NCBI GenBank assembly: GCA_963737145.1
Contig: CAVTRO010000004.1
Span: forward strand, 124,001-188,000
DNA: 64,000 bases
Source of the DNA: AP-15 sp963737145
Lineage (GTDB): Bacteria; Pseudomonadota; Alphaproteobacteria; ATCC43930; CGMCC-115725
Direction of reading: 5' to 3'
The notes under the pieces are model-generated. The model searched no databases. It was not told the origin of the DNA and saw only the letters and a program-made list of their open reading frames with translations. Numbering within the stretch: the stretch's first letter is position 1; every line of letters starts with the position of its first letter. The position numbers were made by a program, and so were the translations under genes. Below are positions 1-8,368 of this stretch, in pieces.

Positions 1-1000
1 CGCGCCAAAAAGGCAGCCGACGAAACGCAATGTCGCTTTGTGCAGCGTGTCGCCGACAGTGCCAAGGGCGACGAAAAAATAGGTGATCACGCAGGTATGG
101 ATGCCCGGCCAGTCGGTCATGCTCATGACGAAGTAGTAAATCATCACGGCCAAGGTGACCTTGAGGGCGAAACTGACGTACTCGGGGTTGCTAAACGCGT
201 CGACCGCCAGCAGCCCTCGGGGCGCCTCCCCGGCGTCATGCGCTCCGGGCCTCGCGGCCGTCCCAGCGAGGGTTTCCCGGATTGCTCGCAGTGTACGCGA
301 GATCGCATCGGCCAGCGGTCGGGCGGCGCCCGTGGCAGTGATCGTGACGGGTTCGCCGCTCGGAGCTTCGCCTCCTTGCAGCGCGCGTTCCGCCCAACGA
401 CAGGCGCTCGACGCCGGGACCAAGAGATTGCGCTGGCCGCCCTCGACGCGCAGCCAGGAGAGTAGCAGGAGGCCGAGCCGGGCGATGTCGTCGATCAGCG
501 AGGCGCCCCAGACGGGGCGGTCCTTGCCGCGCCGCCGGAAACCAGCGAGATCGTACAATTTGTGCAGCTGCGCTGTGCCCTCGAGGGCCTGGGCTTCGAG
601 CTGGCGTTCCGCTCCGCCCTCGCCCGCACAAAAGCGGGCTGCCGTCGCCAACCGGTCGGTCAACGCACGGCGGAGAAGAAGCGCAGGGTCTCGCCCGGTC
701 AGCAGGTTGGCGGCGATCAGCAGTGCGATGGGCAGGGCGACAGCCAGACTGAGCCAGAGGAGGAAACGCACCAGCGCTTCTTTCGGCGGGACGAAGAAGA
801 TCTCCGGCAACTCGAACTCCGTCGCGTTGCCCGCAGTCGCGGGCTGCAACGCGAGGCCGAGCACCTGATCGCCCAAGGTCAGCCTGTAGGCGACAATGAA
901 GCCCGGGACGAAGAATACCGGCCCCAGCGGCGAGACTTCGCGAGAGAAACATCGCGCCAAAGCTCACTATTGAAGCCGCCGCCAAGCGGGGAAGGTTCAC
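1..1000 (-). pseudogene. FUSC-family inner-membrane transporter, truncated and frameshifted
   Basis: The minus strand encodes hydrophobic segments and a conserved DWPGIHTC block near the left edge, as in fusaric-acid-resistance/aromatic-acid exporter (FUSC, MdtO-like) proteins. The N-terminal piece (PRLAAAS to AMFLSR) reads in one frame and the rest (EVSPLGPVFFVPGF onward) in another, so one base appears to be missing near 936. No good ATG exists; the frame can only begin at a GTG near 1000, and the usual N-terminal membrane half is absent. The 3' end lies outside the window. The 5' end stops about 20 bp from another gene fragment on the opposite strand, which suggests a deletion junction. 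The family call is moderately sure; the broken state is seen directly. Confidence 0.6.
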
Positions 1001-1018
1001 GAGGCTCTCAGTGGCGAC

Positions 1019-1345
1019 ATGCTACGCTCGAAGTCAGAGGTGATCATCGCCAACGTCCTGCATGAGCGTGAAATTCCGTTCGTTTACGAACAGCCTCTGT
1101 TCGCGCCGGACGGAACATTACGTTTGCCGGACTTCACGGTTACATCGCGCGGCCGGACATTCTATTGGGAGCACCTCGGCCTCCTCGACCAAGGCCGCTA
1201 CGCAGACGAGTGGAAGCGCAAGAAGGCTTGGTACGATCGCTGGTTCCCGGGCCAGTTGTTGACGACCGAGGAGGGGCCCCACGTCAGCAAGGCCGCTGCC
1301 GACATTGTCACCCAGATTATGGCTGGAGCAGTCGACACGCCGTAG
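1019..1345 (+). CDS. PD-(D/E)XK nuclease-like domain fragment
   Basis: This 108-residue frame contains SEVIIA near the N-terminus, then LPDF (an acidic residue after a hydrophobic strand) and YWEHLG, the E/D...D...ExH arrangement of restriction-endonuclease-like domains found at the C-terminus of helicase/ATPase proteins. In those families the domain is one part of a protein many times longer, so this is probably the 3' remnant of a larger gene. It starts with an ATG 19 bp from the truncated end of the FUSC gene. It could also be a free-standing small nuclease. The domain call comes from remembered motif similarity; activity is unproven. Confidence 0.5.
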   Translation: MLRSKSEVIIANVLHEREIPFVYEQPLFAPDGTLRLPDFTVTSRGRTFYWEHLGLLDQGRYADEWKRKKAWYDRWFPGQLLTTEEGPHVSKAAADIVTQIMAGAVDTP

Positions 1346-1461
1346 AACAAGCTCAGCTCGCCAACTACGTCGCACGGCGCAAGTGGCTGGAGTTGAAATC
1401 AAACGGCTCGGTGTGCAAAAAAACAGAGCATATATGTAGCTGGGCCAAGCGGTGCTGCGCC

Positions 1462-2799
1462 TTAAAAACCCCGCTTCGCGAAGAACCGGTTCTCGGGGCG
1501 GGGGAGGCCGAGGTTTTCACGCAGGGTCCGGCCTTCGTATTCGTGGCGGAAGAGGTGGCGGCGCTGGAGTTCGGGGACGACGCGGTCGACAAAGTCGTCG
1601 AGGCCGCCGGGGACCCACGGGAACATGATGTTGAAGCCGTCGCAGGCGTCGCTCAAGAGCCACTCTTCCATCTGGTCGGCGATCGTTTTGGGGGTGCCGA
1701 CCATGGCATTGCCGCCGTAGCTGCCGGCGATATGGGCCAATTGGCGTACCGTCAGATTGTCGCGGCGGGCGCGCTCGATGACGCGCTCGCGGCCGCTCTT
1801 GCTGGCGTTGCTCTCCGGGATCTCCGGCAATGGGCCGTCGAGGTCGAAGGCTGACGCGTCGCAGCCCAACGCGATCGACAATGAGGCGATGCCGCTGTCG
1901 GGGTGCACGAGGCTGTCGAGCAAGGCCCGCTTCTGCCGCGCTTCCTCTGCGGTGTCGCCAACGACGACGAGGCAGCCGGGCAGGATTTTTATGTGGTCCG
2001 GGTCGCGTCCGGCCTTCCTCGCCCGATCCCTGACATCGGCATAGTAGTTCTGTGCGTCGGCGAGCTTGCCGCCGCTGGCGAAGATCATCTCGGCGGTCTC
2101 GGCGGCGAGCTGGCGCCCGGCGTCGGAGGCGCCGGCCTGGACGATGACCGGCCAGCCCTGGATGGGCCGCGCGATGTTCAAGGGGCCGCGCACCGACAGG
2201 AATTCGCCCTTGTGGTCGAGGACATGCATCCGCTCGGGGTCGAAATAGATGCCGTTCTCGACGTCGCGGATGAAGGCGTCCTCGGCCCAGCTGTCCCAGA
2301 GGCCGGTCACGACATCGAAGAATTCGCGCGCGCGGCGGTAGCGCTCGCCGTGCTCCATATGCTCGGTCAATCCAAAATTGAGCGCCGCGTCGGGGTTCGA
2401 GGTGGTGACCAGATTCCACCCGGCGCGGCCGCCGCTGATGTGGTCGAGCGAGGCGAAGCGCCGGGCGATCGTGTAGGCCGGCTCGAAGGTCGTGGAGGCG
2501 GTGGCGATGAGGCCGAGATGCTCGGTCTCCATCGCCAATACCGGCAATAGGGTCAGCGGGTCGAATGACGTCACCGTGGCGCTGCGCTTCAACGCCGCCA
2601 TCGGCATGTTGAGCACCGCCAGATGGTCGGCCATGAACCAGGCGTCAAAGCGGCCCTGCTCGAGCTTTTGCGCAAGCCGGATCAGGTGCTTCAGATTGAA
2701 ATTGGCGTCCGGGTAGGCGCCGGGATAACGCCACCACGCGGTGTGGATGCCGACCGGGCGCATGAAGGCGCCGAGATGCAATTGGCGCTCTGCCGTCAT
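1462..2799 (-). CDS. NtaA/SnaA/DmoA-type FMN-dependent monooxygenase
   Basis: A 445-residue bacterial-luciferase-like TIM-barrel flavoprotein of the nitrilotriacetate monooxygenase component A / dimethylsulfide monooxygenase family. Such enzymes use FMNH2 supplied by a separate reductase plus O2 to cleave C-N or C-S bonds. Family marks are the N-terminal HLGAFMRPVG, the segment WRYPGAYPDANFN, ATASTTFEPAYTIARRFASLDHISGGRAGWN, and a C-terminal DGFNIMFPWVPGGLDDF block. The ATG at 2799 is preferred over an upstream in-frame start because GAGGAG lies 8 bp before it. It is divergent from the hydrolase gene at 2906 with 106 bp between them. No flavin reductase is adjacent, so the partner must be encoded elsewhere. 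The substrate is unknown. Confidence 0.88.
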   Translation of the reverse strand: MTAERQLHLGAFMRPVGIHTAWWRYPGAYPDANFNLKHLIRLAQKLEQGRFDAWFMADHLAVLNMPMAALKRSATVTSFDPLTLLPVLAMETEHLGLIATASTTFEPAYTIARRFASLDHISGGRAGWNLVTTSNPDAALNFGLTEHMEHGERYRRAREFFDVVTGLWDSWAEDAFIRDVENGIYFDPERMHVLDHKGEFLSVRGPLNIARPIQGWPVIVQAGASDAGRQLAAETAEMIFASGGKLADAQNYYADVRDRARKAGRDPDHIKILPGCLVVVGDTAEEARQKRALLDSLVHPDSGIASLSIALGCDASAFDLDGPLPEIPESNASKSGRERVIERARRDNLTVRQLAHIAGSYGGNAMVGTPKTIADQMEEWLLSDACDGFNIMFPWVPGGLDDFVDRVVPELQRRHLFRHEYEGRTLRENLGLPRPENRFFAKRGF

Positions 2800-2905
2800 C
2801 GCTCGCGCTCCTCTATGGACAACGTGGCGGATGGTGGACAAACCGGCGCTGCAGTCCGATGCTGGATTAGGCGCAGAGGGTCGCGCATCACGTCAAGGGT
2901 CCCCA

Positions 2906-3829
2906 ATGACCGAAAATCAGCACGCAATTCCGTCGCGGACCGATTATACGGTGCGTAAGGGTGAGGTTTCTCTCGCCGTTTACCGCAAGCGGCTGCCGCC
3001 GGCTCTGAGCGAGCCGCCGCGCCCCGTCCTCTTCCTCGTCCATGGTTCGTCGAATTCGGCATTGTCGTCGTTCGACCTGTTGGTTCCCGACGCCGGCGAA
3101 TACTCCACGATGAACGTCTTCGCCGGGCTCGGCTTTGACGTGTGGACGATGGATCACGAGAATTACGGGCGCTCGTCGCGAAGCTCGGGGAATTCCGATA
3201 TTGCCAGCGGCGTCGAGGACCTTATAGCCGCAACCGAGCTGGTGATCAGCGAAACCGGCCAGAAGCGAATGCATTTCATGGGCGAGTCCTCGGGCGCACT
3301 GCGTGCCGCCGCATTCGCGATGGTCCGGCCCGAGCGGGTCGGCCGGCTCGTGCTGAACGCGTTCACCTATACTGGCCGGAACTCGCCGACCCTGGCGAAG
3401 CGCGCCGAACAGCTCGACTATTTTCGCACCCACAACCGCCGGCTGCGCGATCGGGAGATGATCCGCAGCATCTTCACCCGCGACCACCCGGGCACCAGCG
3501 ATGCTCGCGTCGCCGAGGCGCTCGCCGACACCGAGCTCGTCCACGGCGACGTGGTGCCAACCGGAACCTATCTCGACATGACCGCGCACTTGCCGGTCGT
3601 CGACCCGCGCGAGGTACAGGCGCCAGTCATTATCGTGCGCGGCGAGCATGACGGGATCGCGAGCGAAGAGGATCTGCTCGATTTCTTCCGGCAATTGCCG
3701 AACCCCGACCGCCAGTTCGTCGTCCTGCCGGGCGCAGCGCATGCGCTCGTCTTTGGCCACAACCGCCATCAGCTGTGGCACATTGTGCACGCGTTCCTGA
3801 CGATGCCGCCGCGCCGCGATCTGCAATAA
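2906..3829 (+). CDS. Alpha/beta-fold hydrolase
   Basis: A 307-residue single-domain hydrolase without a signal peptide. The oxyanion-hole motif VHGSSNS, the nucleophile elbow GESSG, an acid in RGEHDG and a C-terminal AAHAL histidine form a complete catalytic triad. The ATG at 2906 is used because the coding pattern and the hydrolase fold begin there; the frame is open further upstream but overlaps the divergent monooxygenase gene. Its pairing with a flavin monooxygenase suggests a shared catabolic job such as ester or amide cleavage after oxidation, which is inference. The substrate cannot be predicted. Confidence 0.85.
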   Translation: MTENQHAIPSRTDYTVRKGEVSLAVYRKRLPPALSEPPRPVLFLVHGSSNSALSSFDLLVPDAGEYSTMNVFAGLGFDVWTMDHENYGRSSRSSGNSDIASGVEDLIAATELVISETGQKRMHFMGESSGALRAAAFAMVRPERVGRLVLNAFTYTGRNSPTLAKRAEQLDYFRTHNRRLRDREMIRSIFTRDHPGTSDARVAEALADTELVHGDVVPTGTYLDMTAHLPVVDPREVQAPVIIVRGEHDGIASEEDLLDFFRQLPNPDRQFVVLPGAAHALVFGHNRHQLWHIVHAFLTMPPRRDLQ

Positions 3830-3843
3830 GGGCGGTATCCGCG

Positions 3844-5280
3844 CTACTCGTCCGTCACCTCGAAGGCGAAGCGGAAGCGCGGCAGGTCCTCGCCGGGATG
3901 GTCGGCGGCGTAAGTTAGCTGCGGAATCAGAAAGTTCCGCGGCCGTTCCTCTGCGCCGCGGTAGATCGCCGGGTACAGGTCGATGAAATGCCAGCCGGGG
4001 TCGCCCGTCGCCAGCAGCGGGATCGCTACATCGCCATGGCTGTTGAAGGCGCAGACGTAGCCGATATAGCTGTTATCGTAGACGACGGTATAAATGTTCG
4101 CGGTCTCGGTCCAGCCGACACCCTTCAAATGCACGGTGAAGGGCGTACCGGGCGGGCCGTGGTTGACATCGAGCGGCAATGCGGTGGGCTTGATCCACAA
4201 GCTTCCCGTCTGCTGCTCGGCGCCGTTCTCGACAGAGAGCGCGTGCGCGCCGCCGAGATCGTCGGGAACAGCGAAATGGAATTCGGCGCGCCCCGATGGA
4301 TCCGCGACGGCGTCGGCTACGGGTCTCGATGCTTCATTCCAGCCGTGCCCGCCCACGCGATTGCCCATCACGGTGGTCCACGCGAGCGCATAGCGCTTGC
4401 CCGGGGTGAAACCAGCCCCGCTTACCATCACGGGCTGGCCGACACTAGTGAAGAGCGGCGCCACGGTGAGCGCGCCTGGGGCTGGCAGTCGGCGCACGCT
4501 GCGCTGCGTCTGCGCCTCTATTGGCGGCGGCAGTACCGGCGCATCCGGGGTCAGGTTGAAGCGCAGCGCGAATTTCGGCCGGTCGCCTTCGGGGCTCTGC
4601 TGCATATTGCGGTAGGGGAAGGTGAATTCGCCGTGTAATACCTCCAGCAGGTGCAGGCCGGGCCGTCCACTGGCTGGAATAGTGAATGTCGCCGAGCCCG
4701 CGGTCGTCACCGCCGATATCCAGCCCGTGAAATTGTTGTCGTAGAGCAGCAACCAGCTGCTCTCGAGCGGCCGCCAGCCGATGCCCTTGACTTCAACCGT
4801 GATCGGTGTCCCGGCCGGCCCACTCGGCGGCGACAAGGTAACCGACATGTCGACAGAAAAGCCGGCCTGAATGAACAGGCGCTCCCCCTGCTGCAGCACG
4901 ACGTCATGGAGGAAGCCGAAATCGTCGGGCACGGTAAAGGTCGTGGCAAGCCTGCCCGCCGCATCGGTTCTGAGCGTCGCGATCTCGAAAGCGGCAGGCG
5001 TGTATTCGCGGCCGTGATATTCGCCCTGGGCCACCTTCCAAAGGCCCTTGACTGTGCGCCAGACGAGCTGGAACTGCGTGTCGGCCGGCAGCCCTTCTGC
5101 CGTGACCCGCACCGGCGTCCCCGGCGGCCCATGCTCGGGCGATATTGCCATACGCCCGACGAAGCCGTGCACCGTGGCGAGCGGAGCCTCGGGGCCGAGC
5201 TGCGCGGATGCGGCGGCCGGCGCCAGCAGAGCGATCACGAAGAGAATGCCGCGCGCCGCAGCGCCCAAGCTCGCGATCAT
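3844..5280 (-). CDS. Exported multi-repeat beta-sandwich protein
   Basis: About 478 residues with an N-terminal signal peptide (hydrophobic ILFVIALLAPAAASA, then a cleavage-like AQ). The mature part has repeating units built around HGPPGTPV, SGPAGTPIT, TSVGQPVMV and HGPPGTPF, each followed by a GxGW or GxGF turn and ending near VPDD or GRPG. This looks like four Ig/IPT-like beta domains. It is predicted to be periplasmic or surface exposed, perhaps scaffold or binding. The ATG at 5280 is chosen; a TTG 24 bp upstream would overlap the preceding gene. It follows the gene at 5288-5767 by 7 bp, so the two are probably cotranscribed. I do not recognise a named family. Confidence 0.75.
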   Translation of the reverse strand: MIASLGAAARGILFVIALLAPAAASAQLGPEAPLATVHGFVGRMAISPEHGPPGTPVRVTAEGLPADTQFQLVWRTVKGLWKVAQGEYHGREYTPAAFEIATLRTDAAGRLATTFTVPDDFGFLHDVVLQQGERLFIQAGFSVDMSVTLSPPSGPAGTPITVEVKGIGWRPLESSWLLLYDNNFTGWISAVTTAGSATFTIPASGRPGLHLLEVLHGEFTFPYRNMQQSPEGDRPKFALRFNLTPDAPVLPPPIEAQTQRSVRRLPAPGALTVAPLFTSVGQPVMVSGAGFTPGKRYALAWTTVMGNRVGGHGWNEASRPVADAVADPSGRAEFHFAVPDDLGGAHALSVENGAEQQTGSLWIKPTALPLDVNHGPPGTPFTVHLKGVGWTETANIYTVVYDNSYIGYVCAFNSHGDVAIPLLATGDPGWHFIDLYPAIYRGAEERPRNFLIPQLTYAADHPGEDLPRFRFAFEVTDE

Positions 5281-5287
5281 AGTGCAG

Positions 5288-5767
5288 TTATTTGGTGGGT
5301 TCAAAAGTGCCTGGGATCACCGTCAGCAGGGACAGCTTGTTGTTGACAGGCTCCCAGCTCTGCGTGGTTCCGTCCAGGGCGGTAGCAACGACCTTGTAGT
5401 TGAAGGTCCCGGTCGGGTAGTCGTCAGGAATTGTCCAGCCAGTCGACCAAAGATAGGCTGTCGGCTCCTTCGGTGGATGGCCGCCGAAATGCGCCGGAAA
5501 CTTCTGCCCGTCGGGCAGTTCGACGATGACGCTTTTGAGGCCTTTGTCGTCGAGTTCCTTGCCGGTCTGGTCCTGCACGCGGATGCGCCAGGCGACCCTC
5601 TCCTGTCTCATGAACTGACTGCTAAGGACACATATCGGACCGCTTCCGCCAGGTCCCCGCACCATATCGGCGGCGATAAACAGCCGCGTGCTGTTCTGCG
5701 CCGCGGCCAAGGGCACCACGCCGGCAGTCAAAAGCAGGGCGAGGAAAACCGTCCGCGCATTTGGCAT
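5288..5767 (-). CDS. Small exported protein of unknown function
   Basis: A 159-residue protein with a clear signal peptide (ARTVFLALLLTAGVVPLAAAQ). The remainder is polar and beta-rich, with GWTIPDDYPTGTFNYKV, a phrase resembling carbohydrate-binding or Ig-like edge strands. The start at 5767 is supported by GGGAGGAAG directly upstream. It is the first gene of a two-gene unit with the repeat protein downstream, and both products are exported, so they may form one periplasmic or surface complex (inference). No catalytic motif was seen. Confidence 0.75.
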   Translation of the reverse strand: MPNARTVFLALLLTAGVVPLAAAQNSTRLFIAADMVRGPGGSGPICVLSSQFMRQERVAWRIRVQDQTGKELDDKGLKSVIVELPDGQKFPAHFGGHPPKEPTAYLWSTGWTIPDDYPTGTFNYKVVATALDGTTQSWEPVNNKLSLLTVIPGTFEPTK

Positions 5768-5840
5768 CACTTCCTCCCTTTCGATGTTCAATTCTAACAT
5801 CGATCAGTGGAGGAGCAACAGCGAGCGCAAACCGCGCCGG

Positions 5841-6077
5841 TCAGCGGCGGCGGTTGCCCGGAGGCCTGGTGAACCAGCGGCCCGCCAGCTTCTCGGACTC
5901 CACGCGTTCGCGGTGCTCGGCGATCCACGCCTCGGCGTCGGCTTCGGTGGCGAACGGTTTGACCGTGGTCGGGTAATTCTCCGGGATGCTGACCTCGACC
6001 GCGAAAGACCCGTCCTCGAGAGGGATCACCCGGTATGTCGCCTCGGCATGGGGATGTGTCTTCGGCATGGGCGGCAT
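5841..6077 (-). CDS. Hypothetical 78-residue protein
   Basis: A short protein with a regular pattern: YRVIPLEDGSFAVEVSIPENYPTTVKPFATEADAEAWIAEH, i.e. beta strands followed by an amphipathic helix with the AEAWIAEH signature common in small alphaproteobacterial proteins of unknown function. There is no signal peptide. The frame is free of stops and its residue pattern is protein-like, unlike the competing frames. It lies 34 bp upstream-to-end from the next small gene on the same strand. Function unknown. Confidence 0.6.
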   Translation of the reverse strand: MPPMPKTHPHAEATYRVIPLEDGSFAVEVSIPENYPTTVKPFATEADAEAWIAEHRERVESEKLAGRWFTRPPGNRRR

Positions 6078-6110
6078 CCGGTCCTACCGAGCCCTTACGC
6101 CCGATCGGTT

Positions 6111-6293
6111 TTAGTTGATAGGGGCCTCTTCGCGGGGGTAGGGAGCGCCCGGCGCGGTTGGGCAGGCGCCCGGCGGCGGCAAGACTTCGATGCCCGGCCC
6201 GTGCTGGTAAATCCGCCCATCCCGAATATAAACGGTGATGCCGAGCGCATGCGCGAGATTGCGGGCGGCGTCGGCTAGTTCGTCCGGAGTCAT
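6111..6293 (-). CDS. Hypothetical 60-residue protein
   Basis: Begins MTPDELADAARNLAHALGITVYIRDGRIYQ, an amphipathic helix then a beta hairpin, with a proline-rich tail. An upstream TTG would add 17 residues but gives an unconvincing sequence, so the ATG at 6293 is used. It is on the same strand as its small neighbour at 5841. No function can be suggested. Confidence 0.45.
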   Translation of the reverse strand: MTPDELADAARNLAHALGITVYIRDGRIYQHGPGIEVLPPPGACPTAPGAPYPREEAPIN

Positions 6294-6398
6294 CGCGGCT
6301 CTGCCTTTGGGAATTAAGAGTAGTATATGGGTCGGCGGCAGCAATTAAACAGAGGCCGTCCGCGATCATCGCGGCGGACCACAATCACCGGACGCAGG

Positions 6399-7337
6399 CT
6401 AAGTCCGCCGCGACAGGAAAATCTGCTGCGATCCGTAGGAAAGCCAGATCCGCCGCGAGCCGAGGAAATCGACGCCGAGAACGAGGTCGCCGTCTTTCAG
6501 GCTGACGTCCGCGACGATCAGCGCCGGATTGCGGACGACCTCTCCCCCGACTTCCATATGTGAAAAGCGGTGCAGATGAGAGTTCAGCCGCTCTGCCGCC
6601 GCGCCGAGCGTCACGATCGCACGGTCGTGCGACAACAGTGCGTCGCTCACGCCGAGAGCCAGCGCCGCCTTGCTCGAGAGCACGCTCAGTTGCGCGCCGG
6701 TATCGATGAACGTGTCGATCTGCCGGCCGTCGAGCTGCGCCGGAAAGGAAAGATGGTTGCTGAAGGTTTTGCGTGCCGAGATCGTCGCGTAAGGCTCGGC
6801 CCAGGCGGGCGCCGCGCTCGGGCAGGATTGCTTGCTGTAGAACACGATGCGGTGATGCGGCAGATCGAGATCGACATCGAAACTGCTCAACGTGTCGGCG
6901 CCGAGGACCCCGTCCAGCGGGCCGGAGAACACGCTCGGCATATTGAGCGAGGCGACGCGCACGCGGCGCCACGGTATCGCCACGTCGCCGGCGGTGAAGC
7001 TGCGCAACTCGACCTCGTTCGTCGCCAGGCTGCCGGAAAGGCCGCGAATCTGGCGGTCGAATTCGATGCGCGGGGTTTGCGCCCCGACGCGTTTGGCGGC
7101 GGCAGGCGTCAGGATCGTCCACTCGGCGCCGGTATCGAGCAGCAGCGTAAGCGGAGCGCCATTGGCGACGAGCGTGACGATCGGGGCGTTGCGCAGAGTC
7201 GCAACGGTAATCTCGCCGACCCGGCTGGTGCCGCAGCCGACGGCTCGGGAATCGGCTACCCCACCGCCGAGCACCGACGCGAGCACCACTGCGCCGCACA
7301 GAACTCGAACAGCCCGATTGGAACTATATTTGGTCAA
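6399..7337 (-). CDS. Two-domain retropepsin-like aspartic protease, exported
   Basis: About 312 residues. After an N-terminal hydrophobic stretch (VLCGAVVLASVLGGGV) that looks like a signal peptide or anchor, two retropepsin-type domains follow. Each has the catalytic triad: LLLDTGAEWT in the first and TFIDTGAQLS in the second, with matching glycine turns (GADTL, GVDFLG). A pair of such half-proteases in one chain mimics a pepsin-like monomer. No ATG fits; the frame stays open back to 7511 but that would overlap the upstream agmatinase gene, so a TTG at 7337 is the most economical start. Start uncertain; the domain call is firm. Confidence 0.75.
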   Translation of the reverse strand: MTKYSSNRAVRVLCGAVVLASVLGGGVADSRAVGCGTSRVGEITVATLRNAPIVTLVANGAPLTLLLDTGAEWTILTPAAAKRVGAQTPRIEFDRQIRGLSGSLATNEVELRSFTAGDVAIPWRRVRVASLNMPSVFSGPLDGVLGADTLSSFDVDLDLPHHRIVFYSKQSCPSAAPAWAEPYATISARKTFSNHLSFPAQLDGRQIDTFIDTGAQLSVLSSKAALALGVSDALLSHDRAIVTLGAAAERLNSHLHRFSHMEVGGEVVRNPALIVADVSLKDGDLVLGVDFLGSRRIWLSYGSQQIFLSRRT

Positions 7338-7440
7338 ACCACGGCTTTGAGTGAGAGACAGGGCAGCCGAAACTAGTTTTCCGGAAAACCCTTTGCGTAG
7401 GCAATTTAGGCGATATGCGCTGCAGCGTCTATTGCGCAGC

Positions 7441-8328
7441 CTATGGCGCGAGCAGGGCGATGTAGTCCCAGGCCATCGTCGCCGCCGCGAGCGCTGTGAT
7501 CTCGGCGACATCGTAGGGCGGCGAGACCTCTACAACGTCCATCCCGGCGAAGTTCAGGCCGGCGAGCCGCCGCAGGATCGCGCGAGCCTGCCAGGTCGCG
7601 AGCCCGCCGACTTCCGGAGTGCCGGTGCCCGGCGCGAAGGCCGGGTCGAGGGCGTCGACGTCAAAACTCAGATACGCCGGCTCGGTCCCGACGACCGCGC
7701 GGATCCGCCCGGCGACGGCCTGTGGGCCCGTTTCGTGCACCTCCTCGGCGGAGACGATCGTCACGCCCTTGCCGACGGTCCAGTCGAAGATGTCGCGGTG
7801 CAGCGGCGAGCGGATGCCGATCTGGATCGTGCGGTGCGGGTCGATGAGGCCCTCCTCGATCGCATGGTAAAATGGCGAACCATGCCCGAATACCAAGCCA
7901 AAGCTCTCTGGCCAGGTATCGACATGGCCGTCGAAATGCACCAGCCCGACCGGGCCCTGGCGGCGGGCGAGGGCGCGCAACAAGGCGAGCGTAATCGTGT
8001 GATCGCCGCCAAGCGCGACCAGGTGCCGATATGCCCCCGCCTGCTCCGCGATCTTGGCCAGCGTGCCCTCGATGTCTCCGTGCGCGATTCGGAAATCGCC
8101 GACATCGGCGAGGTCGAACTTTTCGATCTCGGCCCAGGACGCCGGATGATCGCCATCGACGAGCATGCGGCTCGCCTGACGGATCGCGGCGGGCCCGAAC
8201 CGGGCCCCCGGCCGATTCGAGGTGCCGAGGTCAAACGGAATCCCGGCGATGCAGATTGCGGCGTCGCTGCTCGAATGATCGAGGCCGAGAAAGCTCGCCC
8301 GCATGGCGAAAGTCGGAATGGAGGTCAT
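7441..8328 (-). CDS. Agmatinase/arginase-family ureohydrolase
   Basis: A 295-residue member of the ureohydrolase superfamily, which hydrolyses guanidino groups using two Mn ions. Metal-ligand motifs are present: GGDHTIT, HFDGHVDT and SFDVDALDPAFAPGTGTPE. The second motif usually reads HFDAH; the Ala-to-Gly change is at a non-ligand position. The substrate may be agmatine, guanidinobutyrate or another guanidine; it cannot be told from sequence. AGGAGG lies only 2-3 bp before this ATG, so the exact start is slightly uncertain. The thiolase gene on the same strand ends 40 bp upstream. Confidence 0.85.
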   Translation of the reverse strand: MTSIPTFAMRASFLGLDHSSSDAAICIAGIPFDLGTSNRPGARFGPAAIRQASRMLVDGDHPASWAEIEKFDLADVGDFRIAHGDIEGTLAKIAEQAGAYRHLVALGGDHTITLALLRALARRQGPVGLVHFDGHVDTWPESFGLVFGHGSPFYHAIEEGLIDPHRTIQIGIRSPLHRDIFDWTVGKGVTIVSAEEVHETGPQAVAGRIRAVVGTEPAYLSFDVDALDPAFAPGTGTPEVGGLATWQARAILRRLAGLNFAGMDVVEVSPPYDVAEITALAAATMAWDYIALLAP

Positions 8329-8368
8329 GGCCTCCTATCTGGGGAGGCCATGCTCACGTGGAAGGATC

